Assembly: GCF_000005505.3 (NCBI RefSeq)
Contig: NC_016133.3
Location: forward strand, 32,698,737 to 32,762,736
DNA from: Brachypodium distachyon
Taxonomy: Eukaryota; Streptophyta; Magnoliopsida; Poales; Poaceae
DNA: 64,000 bases
Direction: 5' to 3'
Below are positions 18,866 through 39,580 of the stretch, in pieces. Numbering within the stretch: position 1 is the first letter of the stretch; every line of letters starts with the position of its first letter. The notes beneath the pieces are model-generated. The model was not told the DNA's origin. It ran no database searches and worked only from the letters and a program-made list of their open reading frames with translations. The position numbers and the translations under genes are program-made.

Positions 18866-20889
18866 ATGAAAGAAGCGATGTTGCCTCCGGGGGCGGAACA
18901 TCTCAGGTGTTGGTGCGACAATCTATGCAAGGTGAAGGAGGTGACAAATTTTTCAGATAAGCTAGGCATGAAGTTTTTCATGTGTGCGAACTATGAGCAT
19001 GATCCACCTGTCCCGGTTGTTGGGAATATGCCCTAGAGGCAATCATGTATGATGTAATTTCCAATGTATTCATAAATATTATTAAGTTGTCCTTGTTTGA
19101 ACATCTGATATGTATCATTGAATATGTGATTTGATTGTGGAATTATGTATTCATGTTGTTCATACTAAATTGTCCTTTGTCATTGAGGTTGTGCTGGACA
19201 CATAACCTAGACTAATGTGAAAGTTGGCTGATGACTCAGTTCCACTTGTCATGGGCATGGTGATGTCATTCCAGCTTACACGGACTCGGCTAAAGAGTTT
19301 AGCGAGTCGGACTGACCCATATTGAGATGCAACGAGTAGGTCGTCATTTGCATGTCTCAATCAATGTAATCCTTAGACCTGAGGTTATCGCACAATCCGA
19401 GTTGTGGATCACCAACTTAGGTTCTGTCAAACGTTGTTCTGTAACAGGGCAGTTATAAAGGCAGAGTTCGGGTTGACTGAGAATCAAGCTGTGTGATGTG
19501 GATAACCAAGATGGGATTTTGCCCCTCCGACTGGAGAGATATTCTCTGGGCCCTCTCGAGTGATATGATTCGGGAAGCATGGCCATGCGCGACTTGGTTA
19601 ACTGTTAACCGGGTCGATCGACTAAGAGTTAGTCGGATGAATCATATATCACAGATCGAGAAGAGAGTTGAACTATTAAAGGGATGACGATTAATCGCCT
19701 ATAGTTCGACAAGGTATATCGTGAGGCAAAAGGGACTAAGACGTATGTCACATTGGAAGGTACGTCGTCATGACTCGATGGTACTTGGGAGTCGGCACGT
19801 TCTGCTAGGAGCCGCTACCGATTGATCGATTGTGAGTCGGACTCCAATCGTGTCCAAGTCGCCATGAGCCTGTGGGGTCACACACTTAAGAGCGGGAGCA
19901 AGTATTTGGTCGGGTTGGACCCGAACTGGAATTGGGCTGACAATGCGAGTTGGACTCGCAGGGTGGATGGGCCACAAGGCTTGGAGCCCACTTCCACTCG
20001 ATATATAAGCAGGGGCGTGGGATGCCTAAGGGGAACGGTTTTTCCACTCTCATGCGTTGAGAACCCTAGCCCGATTCAGTTCAACCGTCGCACCGGACCT
20101 AGCAGTCCGCCGCCGGAGCTCCTCCTCGCACGTGTGGATACCGGCAGAGGTGCTGTACGTTCAGCACTTCGACGATCGCGGGATTGGATCGGCTGGATCG
20201 GATCGAGGGACTGCACTGCATCAAGGCGCCGCATCAATAATCCGCAACTGCGCGTCTAGTGGTAATCCTCGTGGCCTTCTACCTCGGCTAGATCTTGGGA
20301 GTTCGCGTAGGAAAATGTTTTTGTTTATCTCTACGCGCCCCTTCACCGGTTTCGTCGTACGACAAGCCTCCGGTAAGCACATTTAGGTGTGCTTAAACAT
20401 GTTGTGTGTGTCATATTCAATTTTTTTGTAACATTAGGCTATTTTGTAGTCTCCTCCGCCCCTATGCATGTGGTATCGTTGGATTGACACGGAGATGCCT
20501 GATTGGACGGTTGAAGAGATTAACACAAGGTCACGAAGTGCATCCACGCGGAGGAGCGTGCGGCAAAAGCTGCAGCCCAGGAGAAAGAGGAGCACGAGAG
20601 AGAGCTCAAAGAGCATAGGGAGGAACAACGTCGTTACTTTGATGAAGCACTGAGGAAAAATAGGGAGAAAGTGCTTTGCATGCAAGAGGAGGAACAAACG
20701 CGCAAGGATGCTCGTGAGGCAGAAAGGGAGAGGCAAAGAGAAAGGGCCGCCGTGGCAAAGGCTGCAGAAGAACGTGGCGATACGAGCGGAAAATGGCCTA
20801 AGACTCAGTGGTGCTTGTACTGTGTTTCAATTGTATTTGCTATCTTTAATTCTGTCCAATTGCGGTATTATCGATGTATGTTATTTTAG
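18866..20889 (+). pseudogene. GRF-type zinc finger plus coiled-coil protein, element cargo, broken by a solo LTR
   Basis: The ATG at 18866 follows a TATA box at 18748-18755. Exon 1 is 18866-19017 and continues at 20351-20372 after the LTR; an intron (20373-20449, GTAAGC...TTTGTAG) leads to the last exon from 20450. Residues 15-75 have the cysteine pattern of a GRF zinc finger: CWCDNLCKVKEV, GMKFFMC, then LCMWYRWIDTEMP. The C-terminal ~110 residues form a long charged coiled coil (EKEEHERELKEHREEQ..., AEERGDTSGKWPKTQW) ending in a short hydrophobic tail. A one-base frameshift lies at about 20520-20545, between finger and coil. GRF fingers bind single-stranded DNA or RNA ends in several nucleases and topoisomerases. 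The role here is unknown. Confidence 0.7.
19018..20345 (+). mobile_element. Solo LTR (Copia-like), 1,328 bp
   Basis: Starts TGTTGGGAATATGCCC, a common Copia LTR start in grasses, ends ...CCCCTTCA, and is flanked by a perfect 5-bp duplication CCGGT (19013-19017 and 20346-20350). Removing it with one duplication copy restores the zinc-finger exon frame. A TATATAAGCA box near 19999 and a second transcribed half support LTR identity. No internal retroelement sequence remains. Confidence 0.88.
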
Positions 20890-21075
20890 TCGTGCCTTGG
20901 TTCTGTAACTAGCAGATTATCGATGTATGTTAATTTATCCAAGTTGTCAAGCTTTCAGTTCAAAAAACCCGCAAGGAATCGACACCAAAATTGTCCAGCA
21001 CATTATCGATGTACGTTAATTTATTCAAGTTGTCAAGTTTTTTAGTTCAAAAAGTCGCAAGGATTCGAGACAAAA

Positions 21076-21130
21076 TGCGTATTATTTTTAAAAATGATTA
21101 AAAAAAGCGTATTATTTAAAAAAAATTAGC
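21076..21130 (-). repeat. Right terminal inverted repeat
   Basis: Reverse complement of 13471-13525 with about four or five substitutions. It ends ...AAATTAGC against the 9-bp duplication. Confidence 0.9.
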
Positions 21131-24127
21131 AAGTCTGCACCAGAAACAATTAAAAACGACAGCCAGAACGAAATAAAGCACTCCATTACAGTTCCAAACA
21201 TCTATCTACCAAAGCCAGCCTCTTTGCAAGAGGACGGATGATCATGCCATACTTGTAGCCAAATTGCGCCTACACCAGGTACATTGGGTGCATCTCCAGT
21301 TCACTGATGTTGAGCACCCCATCTTCTCCCAGGCTGCCAGTCGTGACCTTGGAGGCTTCACAGGAAAGAACCAGCCGGCTCCAGTCCCCTTCTAACACAG
21401 CAGCAAAGGCCTTCTCAGAAGCTCCAGGATCTGAGCAACTCCCTGTGATAGTTGCTCCCGAGCAGGTTCTGGCAGCAGGATACGCCAACCTTTGATGTTT
21501 CGAAGGACCATCCCCCACACCTGTTTGATATTGATCCATAACACATTGTTAAAGATCATGTTATTTCTACATTTTCACAGCCCCAACAGAGCTGCTGCTG
21601 ACACAAGATTAAACACAGCCATCGTCTTATGATTAATCCAGTGCCTAGCTAGTGATTCAAAATCCACCACAACAATATTAAACATGGAAGCAATGTCAGC
21701 CCATATATTCCTAGCTACCACACAGTCAAAGAACAGGTGCTTGATAGATTCATGTTCAGTGCAAAACACACAACCTAAAGGTTTTTTCATTTTTCTTTTA
21801 GCCATATTATCTCTAGTCATAAGTTTGTTCTTGGCCAGCAGCCAAAGAAAGATATGAATTTTCGGGGGAACTATCGCTTTCCACATGACAGGTAAGAAAA
21901 CAGGGGTAACACCTCTATTATTAACAATTTTGTATAAAGAGCTAGAAGAGTAATGTCCATTGCTCTCATATTTCCAAATCACAGCATCTTCCTCATCTGT
22001 AAAGCTAATTCCACTAGCTATTGCCTCTAACTCTCTCCATTGTTCCATCATTTGTTCAGAAAAGATCCTCCTAAATGTGCATCTTATGTTTCTACCATCC
22101 CAGACCTCTCGAATGGTCATGTTAGGTTCATTCAAAACAGAATATAACTCCCAGAAGTGAGTAGCTAAAGGTATAGTGCCAAACCAGTTATCCTCCCAGA
22201 ACCGAATCCTATTTCCTTTCCCTAGAGCCCACCTATAGCCAAATTTAACTACCTACGCAGCTTGCATCACCCCCCTCCAGAAGAAAGAGTTGTTACTTGC
22301 CTTGTAGCAAAAAATATTTGGAGAAAACACACCATATTTTGCATCAAACACCTGATTCCACGGCCGTTTTTCCTGCTGGAACAGTCTTTTGATCCAAGGA
22401 CCTATCAAACAGATGTTCAAATCTTGTAAGTTTGGTATTCCTAAACCACCAAATTCCTTCCTCATACAAAGAGATTGCCAGTTCGCAAGGTGTACTTTGT
22501 GGTGCCCCTCATAGTCATTCCACATGCAATTGGCCATTTGGGAATTAATTAACTCTAGTGCCCATTTAGGGAAAATCAGAAAGGACAGAAGGTACACCGG
22601 TATGCTGGCCAAACACGCTTTTACTATGGTGAGTCTGCCCCCACTGGACAGGAGTTTCCCCCTCCACCCAGCAATCCTACTTATGAGTTTGTCCACCACA
22701 GGTTGTAAGTCTTCCCTCCTTAAATACTCATGGTGCAAGGGTATGCCTAAATATTTAATAGGGAAAGCACCCTCAACACATTGGAAGATATGCATGAAAG
22801 GTCCAATTTCTGCCCTATCCATACCTACGCCAATTAGCTCACTCTTATGATAGTTGATTCTCGTTCTAGATATATGCTCAAAGCAAGTTAAAATCCACTT
22901 AAGATTAATTGCATTCCTTTCCTCGGGTGCAACAAATAACAGTGTGTCATCGGCGTATTGCAAGCTGATCACACCCCCCTCACACAACTCAGGACACAAG
23001 CCTTTGATGAGCCCAGCATCTGCCCCTTTACTCAACATCCTAGCAAACACATCCACCACTAGGTTAAAAAGTAGTGGCGACAGGGGATTCCCTTGTCTCA
23101 GACCTTTTCCAGTAACAAAACTATTTCCTTCAATGCCATTTAACTTGACTCCCACGGAGCCACCTTTTGTCACCGATTGGATCCAATTGATCCACCTCTG
23201 ATTGAAACCTCTAACTCTAAGTACCTCCAACAGAAAGTCTAAATTCACTTTGTCGTAAGCTTTTTCGTAGTCTAACTTTAAAACCAACCCTTTCCTCTTA
23301 GAAGTGTGTACCGAGTGCAAAATTTCATGTGCTACTACGACACTTTCCAAAATGTACCTTCCCTTAATAAACGCTGATTGATGATGTCTAATCAGCCTTT
23401 CCATCAACAAAGCTAATCTATTAGTGAGAACCTTGGTAATTTATTTGAAAATGCAGTTCAACAAACTAATAGGTCTAAACTTTTTCATAGATCTAGCATC
23501 ATTTTCCTTAGGAATGAGTGTAAGAAATTTAGCCTATACAGGTCTAGATTGTTTTCCCACCAGCAGTGGAACATAGCCATTATATCATTTTTAAGGATGG
23601 TCCAATATTTTTTGTAAAAACAGGAAAGACAGCCCATCAGGCCCCGACGCTCCCTCAGCATAAGAATCAAAAAGAGCCTTCCTAACCTCCTCCTCTGAGA
23701 ACCTAGCTTCCAAGTCCACATTTTCCTCCTGCAGAACCTCCTCTTCCTCAGAAAAGAAATCCCCCCTAAGTTTCAAATTGGGTTTCTGTTCAAAACAGAA
23801 CAGCTCCTTGTAAAAATTAGTTGCAATCTTCATCATCTCCTCAGATTCATATATTGGGCCCTCAGGCCCATCTAGGACATGTATGATGCACTTCCTCCTT
23901 CTTTGGTTAGCCACGGCTTGAAAGCATTTAGTATTCCTATCTCCTTCTAAAATAAATCTCTCCCTAGCTCGCTGTCTTGTTTTGGTTTCCTCTTGACACC
24001 ATATTTCATTAATCCTCTTACTTAGACTGTGCATTCTTCTGCTGTTAATTGGACAGTCTCAGCTTTCCTATCTAGAATATCATATTCCTCCAAAATCTCT
24101 TTTTTGTGTTTCCTCATAAACGCCTCC
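21131..24127 (-). pseudogene. LINE ORF2: reverse transcriptase and zf-RVT region
   Basis: Minus-strand blocks in order: linker before RT (to 24034, with ARERFILEGDRNTKCFQ), RT core 22253-23410 (HHQSAFIKGR, LKLDYEKAYDKV, GLRQGNPLSPLLF and the catalytic YADD in SLQYADDTLLF), and the zf-RVT-like C-terminal part 21575-22135 (PPKIHIFLWLLAKNKL, GCVFCTEHESIKHLFFDC). Frameshifts and stops separate the blocks. The RNase H and 3' UTR region is degraded from 21131 and continues at 13470 on the other side of the nested element. Confidence 0.85.
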
Positions 24128-24268
24128 AGTACGGAGTATGTATAGCCGTATGTGTGCGTAGGTCTTGACGATCGACATATACCGCGGGCGTACGTAGCGA
24201 GAAAGCTACTCCTGTTTATACCGCGTTTGTGCGTATCTGCTGATTGCTTGTGTGTCTCTGTCGATGTA

Positions 24269-24381
24269 CTCCCTCCGTTTCATAATTCTTGTCGAAATGT
24301 TACATGTATCTAGATACTTTTTAGGAATAGATATATCCATTTTTTAGCAAATTTGAGACAAAAATTATAAAACGGAGGAAG
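24269..24381. mobile_element. Stowaway MITE (Tc1/Mariner type)
   Basis: About 113 bp, ends CTCCCTCCGTTTCATAATT and its inverted copy (...AATTATAAAACGGAGG), preceded by TA. The right end is slightly degraded. Confidence 0.85.
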
Positions 24382-24985
24382 CAGTTGTACAGTGGTGTGA
24401 TCAAATGTCTGATATGGTACACGGCCACAAAAATGCATCGGGTATCACTATCACCAGTGAATTTCCACGGCTACCAAAATCTTGTGGTAATATAACATCG
24501 TGCTGTAAGTAGTATATATCGCTGCTAAAAGGTATTCCAAAATGATCTTTACCGTAAAGAGACACTAGTTGAGTTGTACTTGTAATTTGCGACCCGTTGA
24601 ACGCTTTTCTGCTCTGTAGCTATCTCTTCTATAAAAGATGATACGTCCGTTTGGGTGTTTTATAGAAAAAAAAATCCAAAATAATTTTTAGAATGTCATA
24701 TGAACTAGCGTATCATAAATTCACTTCGCTAAGAGGAATAAGTATGTTTCACTTGGAGATAATGAGAGATAGGATAGATCGATTTAAAACTTAACAGTTG
24801 TACTCCAAGTGTGTGTCTCCCTCACATTGTACTGTGTATAAACCTCATAAACATCAAGGCAATATAATGTTAGAATTTGGTGGGCCTGATCAGTCCAAGT
24901 CCAAGTTATAATAAATTCTGAAAATCTTAAATGCCCATTAATTTATGAAGTGGATGAGGGGAGTGGGAATAGTCCTGCCTTGATA

Positions 24986-25097
24986 CTTCCTCTGTTTCAT
25001 AATTCTTGTCTCAAATTTGCAAAGAAAATGATGTATCTATTCCTAAAAAGTGTTTAGATACATGTAGATTTCGACAAGAATTATGGAACGGAGGAAA
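24986..25097. mobile_element. Stowaway MITE, same family, opposite orientation
   Basis: 112 bp between TA duplications (24984-24985, 25098-25099). Its interior matches the reverse complement of the copy at 24269-24381. Confidence 0.88.
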
Positions 25098-26392
25098 TAG
25101 ATTTTAGAGTGAGTGAGACCAACATACAAGGCATATTGCTTCTCACCTAGTAAGCAAGCGAGTAATGAAAATCCCCACGCGCGCTTCTCCTCCTCCTTCG
25201 CTCGCCTCGCCGCACGTGCCGCGTTGATCGAGTTCGAGGCCGAGCCGTGTCAGTGCGGGACTGGGATTACCTGCGTGACTATTTATACAGCCGCCCCTGT
25301 CTCCCGATTGATACAACATTATCAAACTGAACTAGGGTTTTTGCCGCCTCTCGCTTTTGCGTCGTTGTCGTAGTCTACTCCATCCTGAGAGTCGGCGTGC
25401 ACCCTCTGAAATTTTTCGTCTTTGTGATTCTGTACAGGAGAATGCGAATAAGATTTTTGGGAAGCGCTCCGCGCGACTGCTTGCTTACATACAACCACGG
25501 GTCGTCTACCTCCTCGAGCCGGCGGGTGTGTGACTCGCTGCCGCCTTCTTAATTAGGGTTAAATCATATCTTTCTACGTGGGCCCTTAATATCAACATAA
25601 ATTCATTAAATATTATATCAAACTTAATAAAATTTCACCGATTGTCGAGATGATTGGATCATCTGTCGTGTCGATTTCGGAAACGTCAGATGATAATTTT
25701 GATTTTGTAGCGTGGGATGGCGGCGGAGATTTGATTGGCGAGGTGGGGATGAGACGACATAGTGATAGAGGTGCGACGGGCACTGCACCTCCGCGAGACC
25801 GCAACGAAGTGATCTGGTGTGCTTTTGGACACCTCGGGTTCTCGTCTAGACGGATACTTGATCGTCTCGTCTCATCGAATGGCGTCTTGCGAGTACGGAA
25901 TTGATTTGGACGCAAAACTGATTCTTTACCGATTTCTCACAGAAAACACGCCATCGACATATTGTCGCCGCAAGGACGCCTTCAAGCCATGCATCATCAC
26001 CGACAACCCTGTTGTTTCGTCATCATTGACAGCACATCCCCAACGGCCTTCACCAACCTGATCTCTTCATTAAGCAATCGTCATCAACACGCCGCCGCCG
26101 CTTCATCCACAAGATAAACATCTCCAGTGCATCCTCTGTCAGAGAGTTCTGCTAGACGCTTCATTAGCCTTTTAGTCAATACAAGTTCTGTAATGGGGGA
26201 CACATAAGGAGAATACAACAGGGGCTAAAAACGAGCAACTCAGGATCGTCATGAAGGTTGTGCACCAATTGCCACTTCTTTAGAAGGCTCTAGCCCCTTC
26301 TCAAAAGAAGAAGTCTCTAGCCCCACATTAAGTATACCTCCACAAGGGTATTCTTTTCTAAGGGTAGAACAACAACTACAGTGTCACGATGT

Positions 26393-29371
26393 TCAAGAAG
26401 CTCTCTTGGGAGGAGACATATTCTGTAGGAGTCTGGTAGTTGTAGCGATAACCACCATCTGAAGCAGTACACCTAGCAAATAGAAATGAAGGATTGTTAT
26501 CATCATATAGTCTGTCGATGATTTGAAGAGATCAATGTAGAACTTACCGAGTACAACACGAACCACATCGAACAATTCATAGCTAGTTATGGCTCCAGTG
26601 TTTTGCTTCATGATCTAGCAACAACCAATGCTAATTAATATATGTGTCCATAGTCCGGAGGAAGAGTTTGCCAAGAACATAGACAAAAAAGATGAAGTCG
26701 TACACGAAACTAAGAAAATAATATCGGCAAAGTGCAGAGAGGATGCATTGCAAAATCCCATCCACCCTTTACGTCAAAAAAATAATCCCATCCACAGCAG
26801 CATCCAAGAGCAGTGAAGTGAAAACATAATTCATAATTTAAAGGAGTTAACACATAAACTTCTTAAATTGCCGTCCTACATTTGACGACATCAACAGCCA
26901 GTTACCAGATAGAAAAGAGAGAAATGCCAAATGGATATATGTGGAGACCCGTGTCACTGTTACTTGGAACTATTACAATTAAGATACGTGTCAATTGCTG
27001 TTCCTTGCAGCTAGCTCTACCATGTGGACTTGTGGACAATGGCAGTCACCTTTCACATGCATGTGGACAATTTTACACAACATATTCTATATCTGATTAT
27101 TAAAACTCTCAAATTTGCTACAGCTATTTATATGCTCTATATAATCATTCTTTTTTTTAATGATAATCCATCTTCTTTATAGCCGAATATTTGTATGCTC
27201 TATATAGTCAGTCATTCTTTGTTGAGTATAGTCCAGTCTTCTTTGTAGTCGAATCATCACAAAGACTTCAATTTTCCCTAAACTGCCCTGCTTGGCCGCT
27301 TCTAGCAGGTGGTCAACATTTTGCAATATGGACTTATTATAAGATCAGTAATATATTCAAATTCATAACATATTTTTGGACTTAAGTCTGGTGCCTAATC
27401 AGTGATTAAGTGTGACTAGACAGTAAACCAGAGCCTAAACATGGATCAGTGGGACTAGGTGTCCTCCTAGGCTGGAAGGTGCAGCCGTCTAGGTGGCCAC
27501 CTTTTAGAACAATGGTTTTACATGCATGTTTGGTTCACAACTCAGCTTGAGTTTGTTTCTGAGGTCATGTGTATTGACAGGACTAAGCCATACCAACAAT
27601 AGCAAATATTTCATTGCTTAAACCAACCCTCTAGAAACTACAGAAATTAATGGCCTTAACAAGCCAGGCTGCCACGTCAATGAAGCTGAAGAAGATTTGT
27701 TCATACTCTTAGAGGAACCGAAGCATTAAAAAGAGAGCGTCACGTGAGATACAACTTCACACAGGCATATGATACTTGTAAAAACATTTATGAACTAAAT
27801 TTCTTAGTCCAAAGTCCAAACCTTGACGAACAACTCTGACCGAATAATGCACGTCACAGAGAATGCAACAGCAATTGATGAAAAGCTTGTGTACAGCCGA
27901 AGCAGCACTGCCATAGTCCGCCTCCGCCCTGTGGAGCACCAAACCACAACACAGAACAACACGATCAGCTCAAATGCAATCAACAACCAACAACAAGATT
28001 AGCTCAAATGCAATCAACAACCTGAGTAAGGTAGTCTGATAAAATGAGGCTGTAAAGAGGATGATCATTGCAAAAACATAGCTGGAGTACAAAACATTAT
28101 TTCTTCAGATGTCCTCTAAGAAAGTATATTTGCAATCTGGTGGGAGTAAACTTTGGATACCTACAGTCCCATGATCATTATTCCATATGTGGAGAGAGTG
28201 GTTGAGGCTGTTCAAGAAAAAGGATCAGAAGCTCATTTTTTTTGGATATTGCTGCAATTTGCTGGCCGCAATGGAAGGCATATGATAATGTGCGATTTAA
28301 TAATGTCATACACTCATACTTGCTTATACTAACATGATCGTCTCTGAAGCTATCAAGTAGGACTAGTACTATCTACTATTACCACGCAGGGTTTCATCTT
28401 TCATGCCATGGATGCTCATCAATAGACAGCTTGAAGCCTCTAGCAAGTTGAAGCTCATGAGTCAAACAGACGACAAGAACAATCGAATTGCTGAACTCTC
28501 CTAGTTCGCTAGTCTCCTCCACTAAGAAGTGCAGTGTCCTGTGACTACTGTTGGCGATATTTTTGTGGATTGCCTATACGGATTCCTTCTTTGCTGCCGT
28601 AGTTGTGGTTTTCCCTTTTCAGCTCAGTTACATCAATTTTTCTTTTTCTTTTTGAGATAATAGAATCTTTCAGTGAACTCATTAGACCTTTTCTTTCCTG
28701 AAACTGGTTAGGAATTGTAAAGACCTTAGTGCGATTTCTTTACAAAAAACATACTCCCTCCGTCCCATATTAAGTGTCTCAAATTTGTTCAAATATGAAT
28801 GTATCTACACCTAAAAAGCGTCTAGATACATGTAATATTTCGACACTTAATATGAGACGGAGGGAGTAGTTAGATCCATTGTTACCAGGGAAAAGACAGG
28901 GAATTTGGGTATATAAGTTCAGAACAATTATGATTGACCCAGAACGTCACCTAATTCACCCAACAGAATGGCCAGCAGCCCTGCTGCCACGGAAAGAACG
29001 GCGAACTTGTTCACTTCCGCCCCCTTCGACAGCGAGAGGAACAACAATGCCCCACCGGCGACCTGGTGCAGCGCCTACAGAAATCAAACCACGACCAGAT
29101 CAGCAACCACAGCGATGACAATCGCACGCGCTGGTCCGTACCTGTACGAGGATGAGGCTGGCGAGCCTGGATCTGCCGTCGGCGACTCTCTGGTACCCTG
29201 CGATGGCGCGCGAGAATCGCGGATGTTTTGGGGGCTGGGTTAGGATTCCTGAAGCCAACGAGAAGTGTAGTGCGGGGTCTGGGGCGGTGGATGCTTACGG
29301 GAGTCGACGACCATGCGGTAGGAGAAGTCGGAGCCATCCGTGCCGGATGGCCGGCCGCGCCGCTGCTGCAT
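26393..29371 (-). CDS. Jagunal-like four-transmembrane ER protein, 6 exons, 168 aa
   Basis: Exons on the minus strand: 29299-29371, 29142-29197, 28951-29074, 27822-27928, 26548-26614, 26393-26472. All splice sites are GT-AG and phases join exactly, giving a 168-residue protein from ATG 29371 to TGA 26393. The N terminus has GTDGSDFSYR, which resembles the TDGSDF motif of Jagunal proteins. Four hydrophobic segments follow: LASLILVQALHQVAGGALLF, FAVLSVAAGLLAILL, SFSSIAVAFSVTCII and VVRVVLGVLLQMVVIATT. The tail MSPPKRAS is short and basic. Jagunal proteins organise the endoplasmic reticulum and early secretion in animals; plant relatives are little studied. The exon structure is solid, the family name tentative. 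A Stowaway MITE sits in intron 3. Its start lies 316 bp from the TFCD start on the other strand. Confidence 0.8.
28754..28866. mobile_element. Stowaway MITE in intron 3 of the Jagunal-like gene
   Basis: 113 bp, perfect CTCCCTCCGTCCCATATTAA ends in inverted orientation, TA duplications at 28752-28753 and 28867-28868. It lies 85 bp from exon 3. Confidence 0.93.
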
Positions 29372-29687
29372 CGGAATTGACGACGACGACGACGGGGCTC
29401 GCGGTGAAGGGAGGAGAGAGTCCCCGAGAGGCTAGAGGTCTGTACAGAGAACAGAAGGCGCCTTCATGCTTGACAGACTCTTGTTTGCTGATAAACACGC
29501 CTCCTACTCTTAAACACAGAAAGCTTGAATACGTTTTCGGAACTGCTAAGTGTATCACACTGATTCATTTCCCGCACAACACGGCCGAAGACGCACGCGA
29601 AGACAACGCCACACTAGTCTCCAGTCCACCACCGCCTCCAGCTCCGGCGACACCGACGGTGCCGCCATTCCGCCGTCGGGTGCCTCC
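29372..29687. promoter_or_regulatory. Shared 316-bp region between two divergent genes
   Basis: Separates the ATG of the Jagunal-like gene (minus) from the chosen ATG of TFCD (plus). No TATA box is obvious on either strand. A CGACGACGACGACGACG repeat lies at 29380-29395. Both leaders must fit in this interval, so it is a likely bidirectional promoter. Confidence 0.55.
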
Positions 29688-38982
<9,295 letters not shown>

Positions 38983-39139
38983 TAAGCAGGAGCCAGTTGC
39001 TCTTGCCCTTGCCATCCTTCCCTTTCTTTTTCTTTTGAAGGAACTTGTTGCACATCACATTTTTCTTTTCTTTCATATTTACTGCATGGGATGTGAGGAA
39101 TGTTGTTGTGGATGAACTAGCCCTACATGAGCAGTTCAG

Positions 39140-39580
39140 TCTTTTGTTTTGTTTTGACAATCAAGGTGAGCTTTATTAATCGAGAAGTTACATCATCCAC
39201 CTATAAGAGAACAATCACCTCTAGGGGGGCGTCAAAGCAGACAGGCAGTTCATGCACAACTCTATTTGTTTCTCTAAGATGATGTTCAAAGATCATCTTG
39301 ATGAAATCTCTTGCTAAGTGGTACTAGCAATCATAAAAAGTGGACATGGAAGTATGGCTCATACCCCGCCATCCTCCATTGCTTGATCAGATCGGTATTG
39401 TCAGAATTGACAACCACCCTGTTGCATCCCAAGCTTTTTTTGAGGGAAGGAGGCCATGATGCAAAGCGGAAGCTCAACAAGACCAAATTGTCCGTTGTCA
39501 TCTTGCAAACCCGTACAACCAAACTAGAGTATCTCCGAATAAGGATGCAACTTGTCGTCTTGTGGAACAGCACCTGTTCA
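39140..39580 (-). mobile_element. LINE 3' fragment, RNase H end
   Basis: The minus strand ends in AATAAAGCTCACCTTGATTG followed by an A-rich AAAACAAAACAAAAG, a LINE-type 3' end near 39145. A frame 39331-39573 contains GCNRVVVNSDN, resembling the second acidic motif of the RVT_3 RNase H domain. It abuts the plus-strand LINE that begins near 39590. Confidence 0.55.

Larger units (their letters stand above)
13471..21130. mobile_element. 7.66-kb Mutator-like TIR element carrying three cargo genes, no transposase seen
   Basis: The ends are inverted repeats of about 52 bp (13471-13525 and 21076-21130) starting GCTAA followed by T8, with about four or five mismatches. A 9-bp target duplication flanks them: GAGTCTGCA at 13462-13470 and AAGTCTGCA at 21131-21139, one mismatch. 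Nine-base duplications with long AT-rich inverted repeats are diagnostic of the Mutator superfamily. Inside are a plus-strand plant-mobile-domain gene (14829-17747), a minus-strand Lys/Ser-repeat gene (17999-18559) and a plus-strand GRF zinc-finger/coiled-coil gene (18866-20889). I see no MULE, FAR1 or other transposase, so the copy is non-autonomous or uses an unrecognised protein. Without the later solo LTR it would be about 6.3 kb. Confidence 0.85.
13373..24127 (-). mobile_element. 5'-truncated LINE, host of the nested 7.66-kb TIR element
   Basis: Minus-strand LINE with its poly(A) end as T8 at 13374-13381. It is flanked by a perfect 14-bp duplication AGTACGGAGTATGT (13359-13372 and 24128-24141), the classic mark of LINE integration. 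LINE sequence occupies 13373-13470 and 21131-24127; the middle is the inserted element 13471-21130. The copy is truncated at its 5' end: ORF1 and the endonuclease are absent, and the sequence starts in the linker before the reverse transcriptase. It landed about 100 bp downstream of the PMEI-domain gene. Confidence 0.9.
24142..26392. other. Intergenic with two Stowaway MITEs; no supported gene
   Basis: Sequence between the LINE and the 3' end of the Jagunal-like gene. The GC-rich stretch 25150-25560 contains ACTAGGGTTTTTGCCGCC, reminiscent of a plant 5' UTR, but no convincing coding frame follows. Frames at 25613-25915 overlap on both strands and show no family features. Confidence 0.4.

Noticed and set aside
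25613..25915. Overlapping ~85-100 codon frames on both strands
   Set aside because: No family features, no splice partners and no promoter support.
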